Positions 1-5,320 of a DNA stretch of 6,310 nucleotides are shown piece after piece. The DNA lies in contig JBBRCX010000171.1 of assembly GCA_038204465.1 (NCBI GenBank), forward strand, positions 1 to 6,310, written 5' to 3'. Position numbers and translations under genes: made by a program. The DNA is from JBBRCX01 sp038204465 (GTDB lineage: Bacteria > Planctomycetota > Phycisphaerae > Tepidisphaerales > Tepidisphaeraceae). The notes beneath the pieces were generated by a model. That model searched no databases, was not told the DNA's origin, and was given only the letters and a program-made list of their open reading frames with translations. Position 1 is the first letter of the stretch; each line of letters starts with the position of its first letter.

Positions 1-2
1 TG

Positions 3-1826
3 GAAGCGCGGCAGTTGTTCGCGGCGGGGCTGGTGCTGGTGACCAACCCCATCGCCGCGGTGATGCCGAGCCTGCCGATGGCAGCGCCGGCGGTGAGCTC
101 GGCGTTGCAGGTGTCGGCCACCAATCCGAACTTGAGCGTGACAGCCAATCCGGCCAAGCCAGCCGCCGCTCGCCTCACTGCGACCTACGGCGCTCGTGGG
201 TTGTCCGTGCTGAACTACAACGGAGTCACGCTGCTCGACACACGGGCGCGGCCGGCGGAGGGGTTCCGCGTCGCCGGCTATTCGCTGTTAAAGAGCGATG
301 GCAGCGTCGTCAGCGTCAGCGATGTGAACAGCGGCTATACGCCCACGTGGGACGCGGCGCGCAAGAAGCTCACCTGGCAATACGCGTGGGGAACGGTCGC
401 GTGTCAGTACGTCCAGCAGGGCGACCGCCTGACGATGACCCTCAGCGTCAGCAACACCAGTTCCACCGACACGGTGCTGGGCGTGAATATCCTGGCGATG
501 TCGGCGCGGTTCCCGATCATGCCCGCGGGGTTTGACGCGACGACGCCGCAGATGAGCTTCGGCGCCGAGCCCGGCGCGATCGCCGCCGACTTCGGATCGG
601 GCGTCATGCTGATCGCCAACGAGCAGGTGAACAGGAAGCTGTACGTCGGCTACGCCACGACCACCAACACCGGGACGCAGAACCTGTTCAACGTGCGTAT
701 CGGTTCCATGCCGCTGTCGGACGATCCCAACAGCTGGCCGAGCTTCAACCGTCCGATCGCACCGGGCGCCAGCGACACCTATAACGTGAGCCTGCGCTTC
801 GCGAAGGGCGGGACTTCGGCGCAGACGATCGCCGCCGACGTTTACCAGAACTATGCGGCCCAGCACGGGATGAAATTCCAGTGGACGGACCGCCGGGCCA
901 TCGCCACGCTCAACCCGACGGGATCGAGCTCTTCGGGGCGCTCGGCGACCAACCCGCGCGGATGGTTCAATGATCCGACGGTGGACGTGACTACGTCCCA
1001 GGGGCTGGCGAGCTTCAGGCAGCGGCTGCTGGCGTATGCGGATCAGAGCGTTTCGATCCTGAAGAACATGAATGCCCAAGGCGCGATCACCTGGGACCTG
1101 GAGGGCGAGAACACCGCGGCGGCCTACGTGGGCGATCCGCGGGCCGCCGGCACGCTGGCGCCGGAGCTGGAGTACCAGGGGGCGGTGGACGCTTATTTCC
1201 AGAAGTTCCGCGACGCGGGACTGCGCGTCGGCGTGACCATCCGTCCGCAGCAGTTGGTGATCGATTCCAACGGCGCACAACAGGCGGCCCACCAGTTGAC
1301 CGCCAGCGACCCGGGACAACAGCTGATCGACAAGATCTCCTACGCGAAGCAGCGCTGGGGCTGCACGCTCTTTTACATCGATTCCAATTCTGACTCGGAC
1401 GCGGATTCGATCGCCAGGGCGCAGGCCGCTCATCCGGACGTCCTGCTCATCCCGGAAAACCAGAACACCGAGATGTATCAGTTCGGGGCGCCGTACGACG
1501 AGTTGCGGCTCGGCGTGGCTTCGACGCCCCAGACCGTGCGCGGGGCGGTGACCGGCGCGTTCAGCGTGCTCTACCTCGATGGAGGCGACATCACGGGCCG
1601 GCGGGCGGAGTTGATCGCGGCGGTGAAGCGCGGCGACATCCTGATGTTCCAGGGGTGGTGGAATAACCCGAACAATGCGCTGATCAAGCAGATCTACCAG
1701 GACGCGAACGGGGTCGGACGCAAGAAGCACGAGTCATCGGCGACGCCCGGGCGAGCCCCCCTGCCGCCGCTGTTCCTGGCGGCGACGATCATTGGCCAGC
1801 CGGCGTACAACGCGCCGCGCGGCTAG
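3..1826 (+). CDS. Exported TIM-barrel protein, putative glycoside hydrolase (5' end at or beyond window edge)
   Basis: The frame is open to the left edge. The first internal start is TTG at 15, but the codon straddling the edge reads ?TG, so the true start may be there or further upstream. Numbering from the TTG (603 residues), residues 2-30 are hydrophobic and Ala-rich with AxA-like sites, resembling a signal peptide, so export is likely. Residues about 50-265 are Ser/Thr/Gly-rich and beta-like, probably a beta-sandwich. Residues about 280-565 look like a TIM barrel: WDLEGE (360-365), GVTIRP (406-411), FYIDSN (453-458), LIPE (478-481) and GDILMF (540-545) are hydrophobic strands ending in polar or acidic residues. 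D361, E363, D456 and E481 are catalytic candidates by analogy with retaining glycoside hydrolases; this is inference. Similar proteins are, from memory, mostly labelled hypothetical in Verrucomicrobiota. The tail after residue 568 is Pro/Ala-rich and unlike the barrel. Substrate unknown. Coding is certain; enzyme class is moderate. Confidence 0.85.
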   Translation, partial: EARQLFAAGLVLVTNPIAAVMPSLPMAAPAVSSALQVSATNPNLSVTANPAKPAAARLTATYGARGLSVLNYNGVTLLDTRARPAEGFRVAGYSLLKSDGSVVSVSDVNSGYTPTWDAARKKLTWQYAWGTVACQYVQQGDRLTMTLSVSNTSSTDTVLGVNILAMSARFPIMPAGFDATTPQMSFGAEPGAIAADFGSGVMLIANEQVNRKLYVGYATTTNTGTQNLFNVRIGSMPLSDDPNSWPSFNRPIAPGASDTYNVSLRFAKGGTSAQTIAADVYQNYAAQHGMKFQWTDRRAIATLNPTGSSSSGRSATNPRGWFNDPTVDVTTSQGLASFRQRLLAYADQSVSILKNMNAQGAITWDLEGENTAAAYVGDPRAAGTLAPELEYQGAVDAYFQKFRDAGLRVGVTIRPQQLVIDSNGAQQAAHQLTASDPGQQLIDKISYAKQRWGCTLFYIDSNSDSDADSIARAQAAHPDVLLIPENQNTEMYQFGAPYDELRLGVASTPQTVRGAVTGAFSVLYLDGGDITGRRAELIAAVKRGDILMFQGWWNNPNNALIKQIYQDANGVGRKKHESSATPGRAPLPPLFLAATIIGQPAYNAPRG

Positions 1827-1892
1827 CCGCGAGTTAGGCGTCCGTTCGATAGCTGCTCATTCCGGAAGTCACGAACACCCCATACCCCCTGC

Positions 1893-1927
1893 CTTCAGGC
1901 GAGGCGCCCGTCTTCAGTTGAGGCGCC
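1893..1927 (+). repeat. Imperfect tandem repeat, two units, period 19 bp
   Basis: CTTCAGGCGAGGCGCC (1893-1908) is followed 19 bp later by CTTCAGTTGAGGCGCC (1912-1927), 14 of 16 bases identical. Each unit ends in GGCGCC, itself palindromic. It lies about 65 bp after the stop of the TIM-barrel gene. Function unknown; it could be a small duplication in a 3' untranslated region or part of a structured terminator region. Confidence 0.6.
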
Positions 1928-1947
1928 GCCCGGCAACCTGGCGGCGC
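1923..1947 (+). other. GC-rich inverted repeat (hairpin)
   Basis: GCGCCGCC (1923-1930) and GGCGGCGC (1940-1947) are perfect reverse complements around the 9-base loop CGGCAACCT. The left arm overlaps the second unit of the tandem repeat. It lies about 100 bp past the TIM-barrel stop codon and could act in transcription termination or mRNA 3'-end stability, but no T-tract follows on either strand, so it is not a canonical intrinsic terminator. Confidence 0.45.
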
Positions 1948-1988
1948 GCCTGGGCGCGCTCTTGCTCCACGCCGGGGAGGCGTCTACC

Positions 1989-2135
1989 TTAGCTGACCGC
2001 GACGGGAAGAATGGACAGCGGTGCGGCGGGAGGGCAAGACCGGCGCACCAAGGGAAGGCCGTCGTGGAACTCCTGGCGCACGCGTGGGTGTGCCGCGACC
2101 TTGTCGCGGGACCATTCCGACTCCATCTCGAGCAT
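1989..2135 (-). CDS. Doubtful small ORF, 48 residues
   Basis: On the minus strand an ATG at 2135 opens a 48-codon frame ending in TAA at 1989-1991; a GTG at 2147 could lengthen it by four residues. The N-terminal half reads as a plausible charged, possibly helical segment (MLEMESEWSRDKVAAHPRV, then RQEFHDGLP). Third codon positions there are almost all G or C, as in the true genes here; the C-terminal half is Pro/Ala-rich and less convincing. No family is recognised and I see no clear Shine-Dalgarno. In such GC-rich DNA frames of this length arise by chance, so it is listed only because it is the most coding-like frame in a 480-bp gap. It could also be the remnant of a lost gene. Confidence 0.15.
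   Translation of the reverse strand: MLEMESEWSRDKVAAHPRVRQEFHDGLPLVRRSCPPAAPLSILPVAVS
2093..2109 (+). other. Perfect short hairpin
   Basis: CCGCGAC (2093-2099) and GTCGCGG (2103-2109) form a 7-bp perfect stem around the 3-base loop CTT. There is no T-tract on either side. It lies in the gene-poor gap about 200 bp before the receiver gene; a role as operator or RNA structure is possible but unsupported. Confidence 0.35.
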
Positions 2136-2308
2136 TCGGCGATCCACCGCTCGCGGTTCGCCTCTGCGCCCCCTGCCGGCGCCTTTCGCGATCGAAGCAC
2201 ATCAACGAAGCGGTGCGGGCACGCCTGCGCGCCGCGTCTGGGCTCGTTGAGCGGATCTTTAACGCGCGCCATCCATCTGTAGCTTGCGGTGTTTCTCCGG
2301 GTCGAGCC

Positions 2309-2680
2309 ATGACGCAGACGAGCGCCAAAAAGTTGTGCCGCACGCTGATCGTTGAGGACGATCGGACCAGCCGCGACGCGCTGCGGAAGCTGTTGGCGCT
2401 GGTGGGCCATGAGGTGGCGCACGCCTCCACGCTGGGCGATGCGATGACAAAACTCTCCTGGGAACCGGAGTGCGTGATCCTCGATTTGATGCTGCCCGAT
2501 GGGAACGGCGTGCGGTTGCTGGAGCAGATCCGGCGCGAGCGTTTGCCGATCAAGGTGGCCGTCACCACCGGCGCCAACGACCTTGACTTTCTGGACAGCG
2601 TGGCGCGCTTTGGTCCCGAGAAGATCTTTACCAAGCCGCTGGACTTTTCGGCGTTGACGTTCTGGCTGCGCTCGGTGTGA
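2309..2680 (+). CDS. Stand-alone response regulator receiver protein (CheY-like)
   Basis: A 123-residue protein made of one receiver domain and nothing else, so it probably signals through protein contacts or a phosphorelay and not by binding DNA. The acidic pocket is E16-D17-D18 (LIVEDD), the phospho-acceptor is D59 (VILDLMLPDGNG), the conserved Thr is T86 or T87 (VTTG) and the conserved Lys is K109 (FTKPLD), so it should be phosphorylated by a histidine kinase. The position three before the Lys, usually Tyr or Phe in CheY/OmpR-type receivers, is I106, with F107 next to it. The ATG at 2309 is chosen because receiver homology begins a few residues later; the frame stays open upstream to 2021 but that part is not receiver-like. 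The Shine-Dalgarno is weak (GGGTCGAG just upstream). No kinase is in the window; the partner is unknown. It converges on the SGNH gene with a 12-bp gap. Confidence 0.93.
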   Translation: MTQTSAKKLCRTLIVEDDRTSRDALRKLLALVGHEVAHASTLGDAMTKLSWEPECVILDLMLPDGNGVRLLEQIRRERLPIKVAVTTGANDLDFLDSVARFGPEKIFTKPLDFSALTFWLRSV

Positions 2681-2692
2681 AGGCTGGCGGTT

Positions 2693-3772
2693 CTAGCTCG
2701 GCAGAAGCCGGGCAAGGACGGGCTGCATCGCGCGGGCCTGGCGGAAGAAGCCGAGGTCGGTCGGATGCGATCCATCGACCGTGTCGTCCCCGTCGGAGCC
2801 GAGAAGATTGTCGCCGGCGAGGTAGTGAAGATCCGTAATGCCGGAGGCGGTCAGTTTCTCATAGGCCCGGCAGAGCGCTGCACGGCTCGTCGCATGGCGG
2901 GTGGCTTGCGCGGAGATGAGGAAGGCGCCAGAGAGGGTGCGGTCTTCGACCAGCAGAATGGGCGTGCGGGGACGGGCGGCGCGGAGCGTGCGCACCAGGT
3001 GCTCGGCGCGCTCGTTGATCTCCGTCTCATCCATGTTCGGCAGGCAATCGATGACGTAAACCGCCGGGTCGAGCTCGGCGAGCAGTGCCGCCACCTCCGG
3101 CTCCATCTTTCCGTTACCGGAAAAGCCGAGATTGATCACTTCGCGGTCGAGCCAACGGCCCAGCAGCGCGGGGTGCGGGGTGCCCGGGCGCGACGCGCAG
3201 GCGCCCTGGGTGATCGACGTGCCGTAGAAGATGATCGGTCTGGCGGTTGCTTTGGCGCGCGGCGGCGCGTTGGCGAGGCAGGCCCCGGAGGGCAAGCCCA
3301 GCTCGAGGGAAGTCACGCCGTTGTAGAGCGGGAAATAGAGCAGGAACTGGCGCGCGGCGGGCGCGATGCCGTCGACGAGCTGGGCGGTGTTGGTCGGGAA
3401 GGCGGTGGGCCGCCCTCCGCCAAGCCAGCGCCAGGCGCCGGAGTCGAGCTTCACGTAGAGGTCCAACCCGCTGCAGCCGACAGCGCACATGTGCTCCATC
3501 GCGAGCGAGGCGTTGAGGACGTCCCAGCGGGCGCTGATGGCGGCGGCGTCGGTGACGAAGCGGAAACACAGTCCCGCACAGTGGCGGCCGAGGGCCCAGA
3601 CGATGTCGCGCACGACGCCCTGGGCCCGCTGGGGCAGGCGGTCGAAGGGAGATTGGGTGTCGGTCCAGCCCTTGCCCTCGACCTGCATGTTTCGAAAGTC
3701 GTACCAGTCGATTCCGCCGGCGGAGGTTGAAGCGGCGAGAGGTTGATCCAGCAGAGGGTCGAGGGATCGCAT
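2693..3772 (-). CDS. SGNH/GDSL-family hydrolase with N-terminal GxDLY domain
   Basis: A 359-residue, probably cytoplasmic hydrolase (no signal peptide). Residues about 20-160 form the beta-rich N-terminal domain typical of this group, containing IDWYDFRN (21-28), VEGKGW (31-36) and the signature GLDLY (102-106). The catalytic SGNH domain follows: block I YGTSITQG (183-190) with nucleophile S186 (GTS in place of GDS, usual in this subgroup), block II G216/G219-N220, block III CLPN (243-246) with N246, and block V DGSHPT (333-338) with D333 and H336. All four signature residues are therefore present and the enzyme should be active. Members of the family are esterases, often acting on acetylated carbohydrates; the substrate is not readable here. 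The ATG at 3772 is used because the conserved N-terminal domain begins soon after; no good Shine-Dalgarno is seen. It lies 248 bp downstream of the PL22-like gene on the same strand, suggesting but not proving joint action, for example de-esterifying pectic oligomers. Confidence 0.93.
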   Translation of the reverse strand: MRSLDPLLDQPLAASTSAGGIDWYDFRNMQVEGKGWTDTQSPFDRLPQRAQGVVRDIVWALGRHCAGLCFRFVTDAAAISARWDVLNASLAMEHMCAVGCSGLDLYVKLDSGAWRWLGGGRPTAFPTNTAQLVDGIAPAARQFLLYFPLYNGVTSLELGLPSGACLANAPPRAKATARPIIFYGTSITQGACASRPGTPHPALLGRWLDREVINLGFSGNGKMEPEVAALLAELDPAVYVIDCLPNMDETEINERAEHLVRTLRAARPRTPILLVEDRTLSGAFLISAQATRHATSRAALCRAYEKLTASGITDLHYLAGDNLLGSDGDDTVDGSHPTDLGFFRQARAMQPVLARLLPS

Positions 3773-3821
3773 CGATGAAGGGTGATTGGTGAGCGGCGGA
3801 AATGCAACTGCGGAGGCTCGG

Positions 3822-3842
3822 ACGTCGCGTGGGCGCCGACGG
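3822..3842 (+). repeat. Degenerate core copy of the 43-bp dispersed repeat
   Basis: This 21-bp stretch begins ACGTCGCGTGGGCGC and ends CGACGG. It equals the palindromic core of the repeat copy at 6166-6208 (read on the minus strand) apart from one inserted C; the flanks do not match. It lies 75 bp from, and in the same orientation as, the core of the copy at 3887-3929. It can still fold: CGTCG (3823-3827) pairs with CGACG (3837-3841). Confidence 0.55.
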
Positions 3843-3886
3843 GGGCCTTTTTGCCGAACGACGCCACAGACGTTTCACGCGGGAGG

Positions 3887-3929
3887 GGTTGAAGAACGTC
3901 GTGTGGGCGCGACGGCTAAACTGGCGGAC
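3887..3929 (+). repeat. 43-bp dispersed repeat, copy 1, with hairpin core
   Basis: The element reads GGTTGAAGAA, then a palindromic core, then GGCTAAACTGG and GGAC. It matches the copy at 6166-6208 (opposite strand) at 41 of 43 positions, differing at 3902 (T against C) and 3925 (C against G). The core is CGTCGTG-TGGG-CGCGACG (3897-3914), a 7-bp stem with a 4-base loop. The T at 3902 gives a G-U pair if the plus strand is transcribed but a C-A mismatch if the minus strand is. It begins 91 bp past the stop of the PL22-like gene, in antisense orientation to it. Likely a REP-like or 3'-end element. Confidence 0.8.
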
Positions 3930-3967
3930 GAAGTCGTAGCAATTCCGGACGGCTTCCTGTCGTCGCT

Positions 3968-3988
3968 CAGGCTTTGCTCGCGCCTCAC
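3968..3988 (-). repeat. 21-bp dispersed repeat, copy 1
   Basis: Read on the minus strand this is GTGAGGCGCGAG followed by CAAAGCCTG. It matches 5206-5226 on the plus strand at 19 of 21 positions. It lies 38 bp from the 43-bp repeat, so the two may be parts of one longer composite element at this site. Both copies are intergenic. Confidence 0.55.
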
Positions 3989-4020
3989 TCCCATGTCTGT
4001 TCGCGCGCTAATCAGCACCG

Positions 4021-5151
4021 TCACGACACCCGCACAGCGCACACCTGCAGCGCCCCCTCGATCGTGTCGTTGTACAGAAGCCAACGCCCATCGGGCGAAA
4101 AGCCGCAGTTCACGCGGTTGCCTCGGAACGGGACGTACGGCGTGTGGATGCTGGCGAGCTTCACGAAGTCGACCCGCGGATCGTGCCTGTCCAGCGGGGC
4201 GGCGTAGACGAAGAAGTGTCCATCAGTGCCTTCTCCACAGAGCCAGTTGCCGTCGCGCGACTGGAACAGGTGCGTGTGATAGTGATTCAGGGGGTCGGAG
4301 AGATAGACCTCGTTGCCCGACAGATCGCTGAGACCGAACTGGGTCGGGCCGTTGAAATACTCCGCCCAGGGCAGTTCGTGCAATTCGGGGTCGCGGCGGC
4401 GGTCCTGATAGGTGTAGCCGATGTAGCGCGGGTCGGCGGACCAGAACTCGTGGGTGACGAGCTCGCCGCGCTGCTGCGGCCGGATCTTGCGCAGGTCGGA
4501 TCCGTCGATGCGAATGGTCCAGACGCGCTGGCCGTAAGCATCGTACATGTCGTGACAGAAGCGGAGCAGCGTGGGATCGGTCGGGTGGGCGTCGAGGTGC
4601 AGCGGGCAGAAGCCATCGGTCTCATAGATCTTTTTGAGCGTCCCGGTGATCAGGTCGAGGGCCCAGATTCGGCCGTTGCGCGGGCGGTTGAAGAAGTGCC
4701 AGAGTTTCTGCACTTCCCTGGTGGTGGGGATCGGATGCGCCTTGGTGTCCTGCTCGGTATCGAGCAGCAGCAGGTAGCGGCCATCGCAGGTGACATCGGT
4801 GGGATCGCCGACGTCGCGCGGCGCCTGCGCCACGGAAACGGGCTGGCCTTCGGGGAGATTGCGGTAGCGCACCTCGCGGCTGGGCGAGTCGAAATACCAG
4901 AGCCGGCCATCGGCTTCGCGGAGCTTGAGGTAGCCGACGTTTCCGCGGATGGGGATCATCTCGCCGGCCTCGGCGTCGAGCGCGACGGCGTTGCCGGATT
5001 CATGCTTTCCGAACGCGAGCACCAGCCCGCCGGGCAGGCGGGTCGGATGACGGAAGTACGAGAGATAGACGCCGCCCGGCAGATCGGTCAACTGCCGCAC
5101 TTCCCGGCGGGTCTGCGGATCGACCCAGCCGCGGAGACTGATGCGCTTCAT
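4021..5151 (-). CDS. Oligogalacturonate lyase-like beta-propeller protein (PL22 type)
   Basis: A 376-residue protein close to the usual Ogl length (about 388), without signal peptide, fitting the cytoplasmic place of Ogl, which splits unsaturated digalacturonate and short oligogalacturonides by beta-elimination. Repeated beta-propeller strands are visible (DGRLWYFD 81-88, DGRYLLLLD 123-131, DGSDLRKIR 216-224, SPDGRWLLY 352-360). Ogl-like hallmarks are LRFCHD (196-201), QRVWTIRIDGS (208-218), GE..THEFW (229-237) and HLFQSRDG..LCGEG (294-308). By eye against remembered Dickeya/Yersinia Ogl, H234 matches the catalytic His242 and H294 the metal ligand His287. The other three Mn ligands (Gln350, His353, His355) fall on R343, R346 and N348, so the metal site appears altered and the true reaction is uncertain. 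The ATG at 5151 has no Shine-Dalgarno. The gene is divergent from the oxygenase gene and upstream of the SGNH gene on the same strand. Confidence 0.85.
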   Translation of the reverse strand: MKRISLRGWVDPQTRREVRQLTDLPGGVYLSYFRHPTRLPGGLVLAFGKHESGNAVALDAEAGEMIPIRGNVGYLKLREADGRLWYFDSPSREVRYRNLPEGQPVSVAQAPRDVGDPTDVTCDGRYLLLLDTEQDTKAHPIPTTREVQKLWHFFNRPRNGRIWALDLITGTLKKIYETDGFCPLHLDAHPTDPTLLRFCHDMYDAYGQRVWTIRIDGSDLRKIRPQQRGELVTHEFWSADPRYIGYTYQDRRRDPELHELPWAEYFNGPTQFGLSDLSGNEVYLSDPLNHYHTHLFQSRDGNWLCGEGTDGHFFVYAAPLDRHDPRVDFVKLASIHTPYVPFRGNRVNCGFSPDGRWLLYNDTIEGALQVCAVRVS

Positions 5152-5320
5152 AAGAGAGGACTATCGGCACGGGTAGCGCGAAGAATTCAGGTGGGGAGAT
5201 GGGCTGTGAAGCGCGAGCGAAGCCTGCGGGAGGCGGGGACGGAGTATGATGTGCCAGAAGGTTACGGGTGGTGAACGGGCCCAGGGCTGGGCGGGCGATC
5301 CGGAGTCGGAGTAGCATCGC
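5152..5320. promoter_or_regulatory. Divergent promoter region between the PL22-like and oxygenase genes
   Basis: Both flanking genes start here, so this 169-bp gap should hold two promoters. On the plus strand TATGAT (5245-5250) matches the sigma70 -10 consensus at five of six bases, but no recognisable -35 lies 16-18 bp upstream, so it is only a candidate for the oxygenase gene. GGAG at 5308-5311 is a possible ribosome binding site 9 bases before the oxygenase ATG. No good promoter was seen for the PL22-like gene. The gap also contains the 21-bp repeat at 5206-5226 and a small inverted repeat GCCT-GCGGG-AGGC at 5222-5234. Confidence 0.4.
5206..5226 (+). repeat. 21-bp dispersed repeat, copy 2
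   Basis: Reads GTGAAGCGCGAG followed by CGAAGCCTG; it matches the minus strand of 3988-3968 at 19 of 21 positions. Here it runs directly into the inverted repeat at 5222-5234, which copy 1 lacks. It lies upstream of the candidate -10 at 5245 and so could overlap a regulatory zone. Confidence 0.55.

Larger units (their letters stand above)
1827..2308. other. Non-coding or poorly coding stretch between the TIM-barrel gene and the receiver gene
   Basis: About 480 bp without a convincing gene. The receiver frame stays open upstream to 2021, but the added 96 residues are Arg/Pro/Ala-rich, resemble no receiver extension and look like a GC-rich shadow. Long minus-strand frames here (for example 1984-2775 and 1895-2422) run through the receiver gene antisense and are rejected. 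What can be seen is a tandem repeat at 1893-1927, hairpins at 1923-1947 and 2093-2109, and one doubtful small minus-strand ORF at 1989-2135. No clear sigma70 promoter for the receiver gene was found; TTGAGC at 2247-2252 resembles a -35 box but has no good -10 at the right spacing. Confidence 0.5.
3773..4020. other. Intergenic region rich in short dispersed repeats
   Basis: This 248-bp gap separates two minus-strand genes: it is the 3' region of the PL22-like gene and the 5' region of the SGNH gene. It contains three repeat pieces (3822-3842, 3887-3929, 3968-3988), each with a relative elsewhere in the window. Small frames crossing it on either strand translate the repeats and have no recognisable protein family. 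The SGNH promoter should lie here on the minus strand, but I found no convincing -35/-10 pair. Confidence 0.6.

Noticed and set aside
288..1730. Long minus-strand frame (480 residues) opposite the TIM-barrel gene
   Set aside because: Arg/Val/His-rich composition typical of an antisense shadow in GC-rich coding DNA; the plus-strand frame has clear barrel motifs.
2021..2308. N-terminal extension of the receiver protein to 219 residues
   Set aside because: The extra residues are Arg/Pro/Ala-rich without domain character; receiver homology begins just after the ATG at 2309.
2765..3730. Plus-strand frame (321 residues) opposite the SGNH gene
   Set aside because: Gly/Arg/Ala-rich shadow; all SGNH blocks are read on the minus strand.
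3840..3860. Intrinsic terminator around GGCCTTTTTGCC
   Set aside because: There is a T-run but no stable stem before it on the plus strand, and no plus-strand gene ends nearby.
3786..4331. Plus-strand frame of 181 residues and minus-strand frame 3875-4084 in the repeat-rich gap
   Set aside because: They translate the dispersed repeats and then run antisense into the PL22-like gene; similar peptide strings at 5905-6255 come from the second repeat copy, not from a protein family.
4144..5274. Long plus-strand frame (376 residues) opposite the PL22-like gene
   Set aside because: Shadow frame rich in Val/Ala/Glu with no family resemblance; the minus-strand gene has recognisable Ogl motifs.
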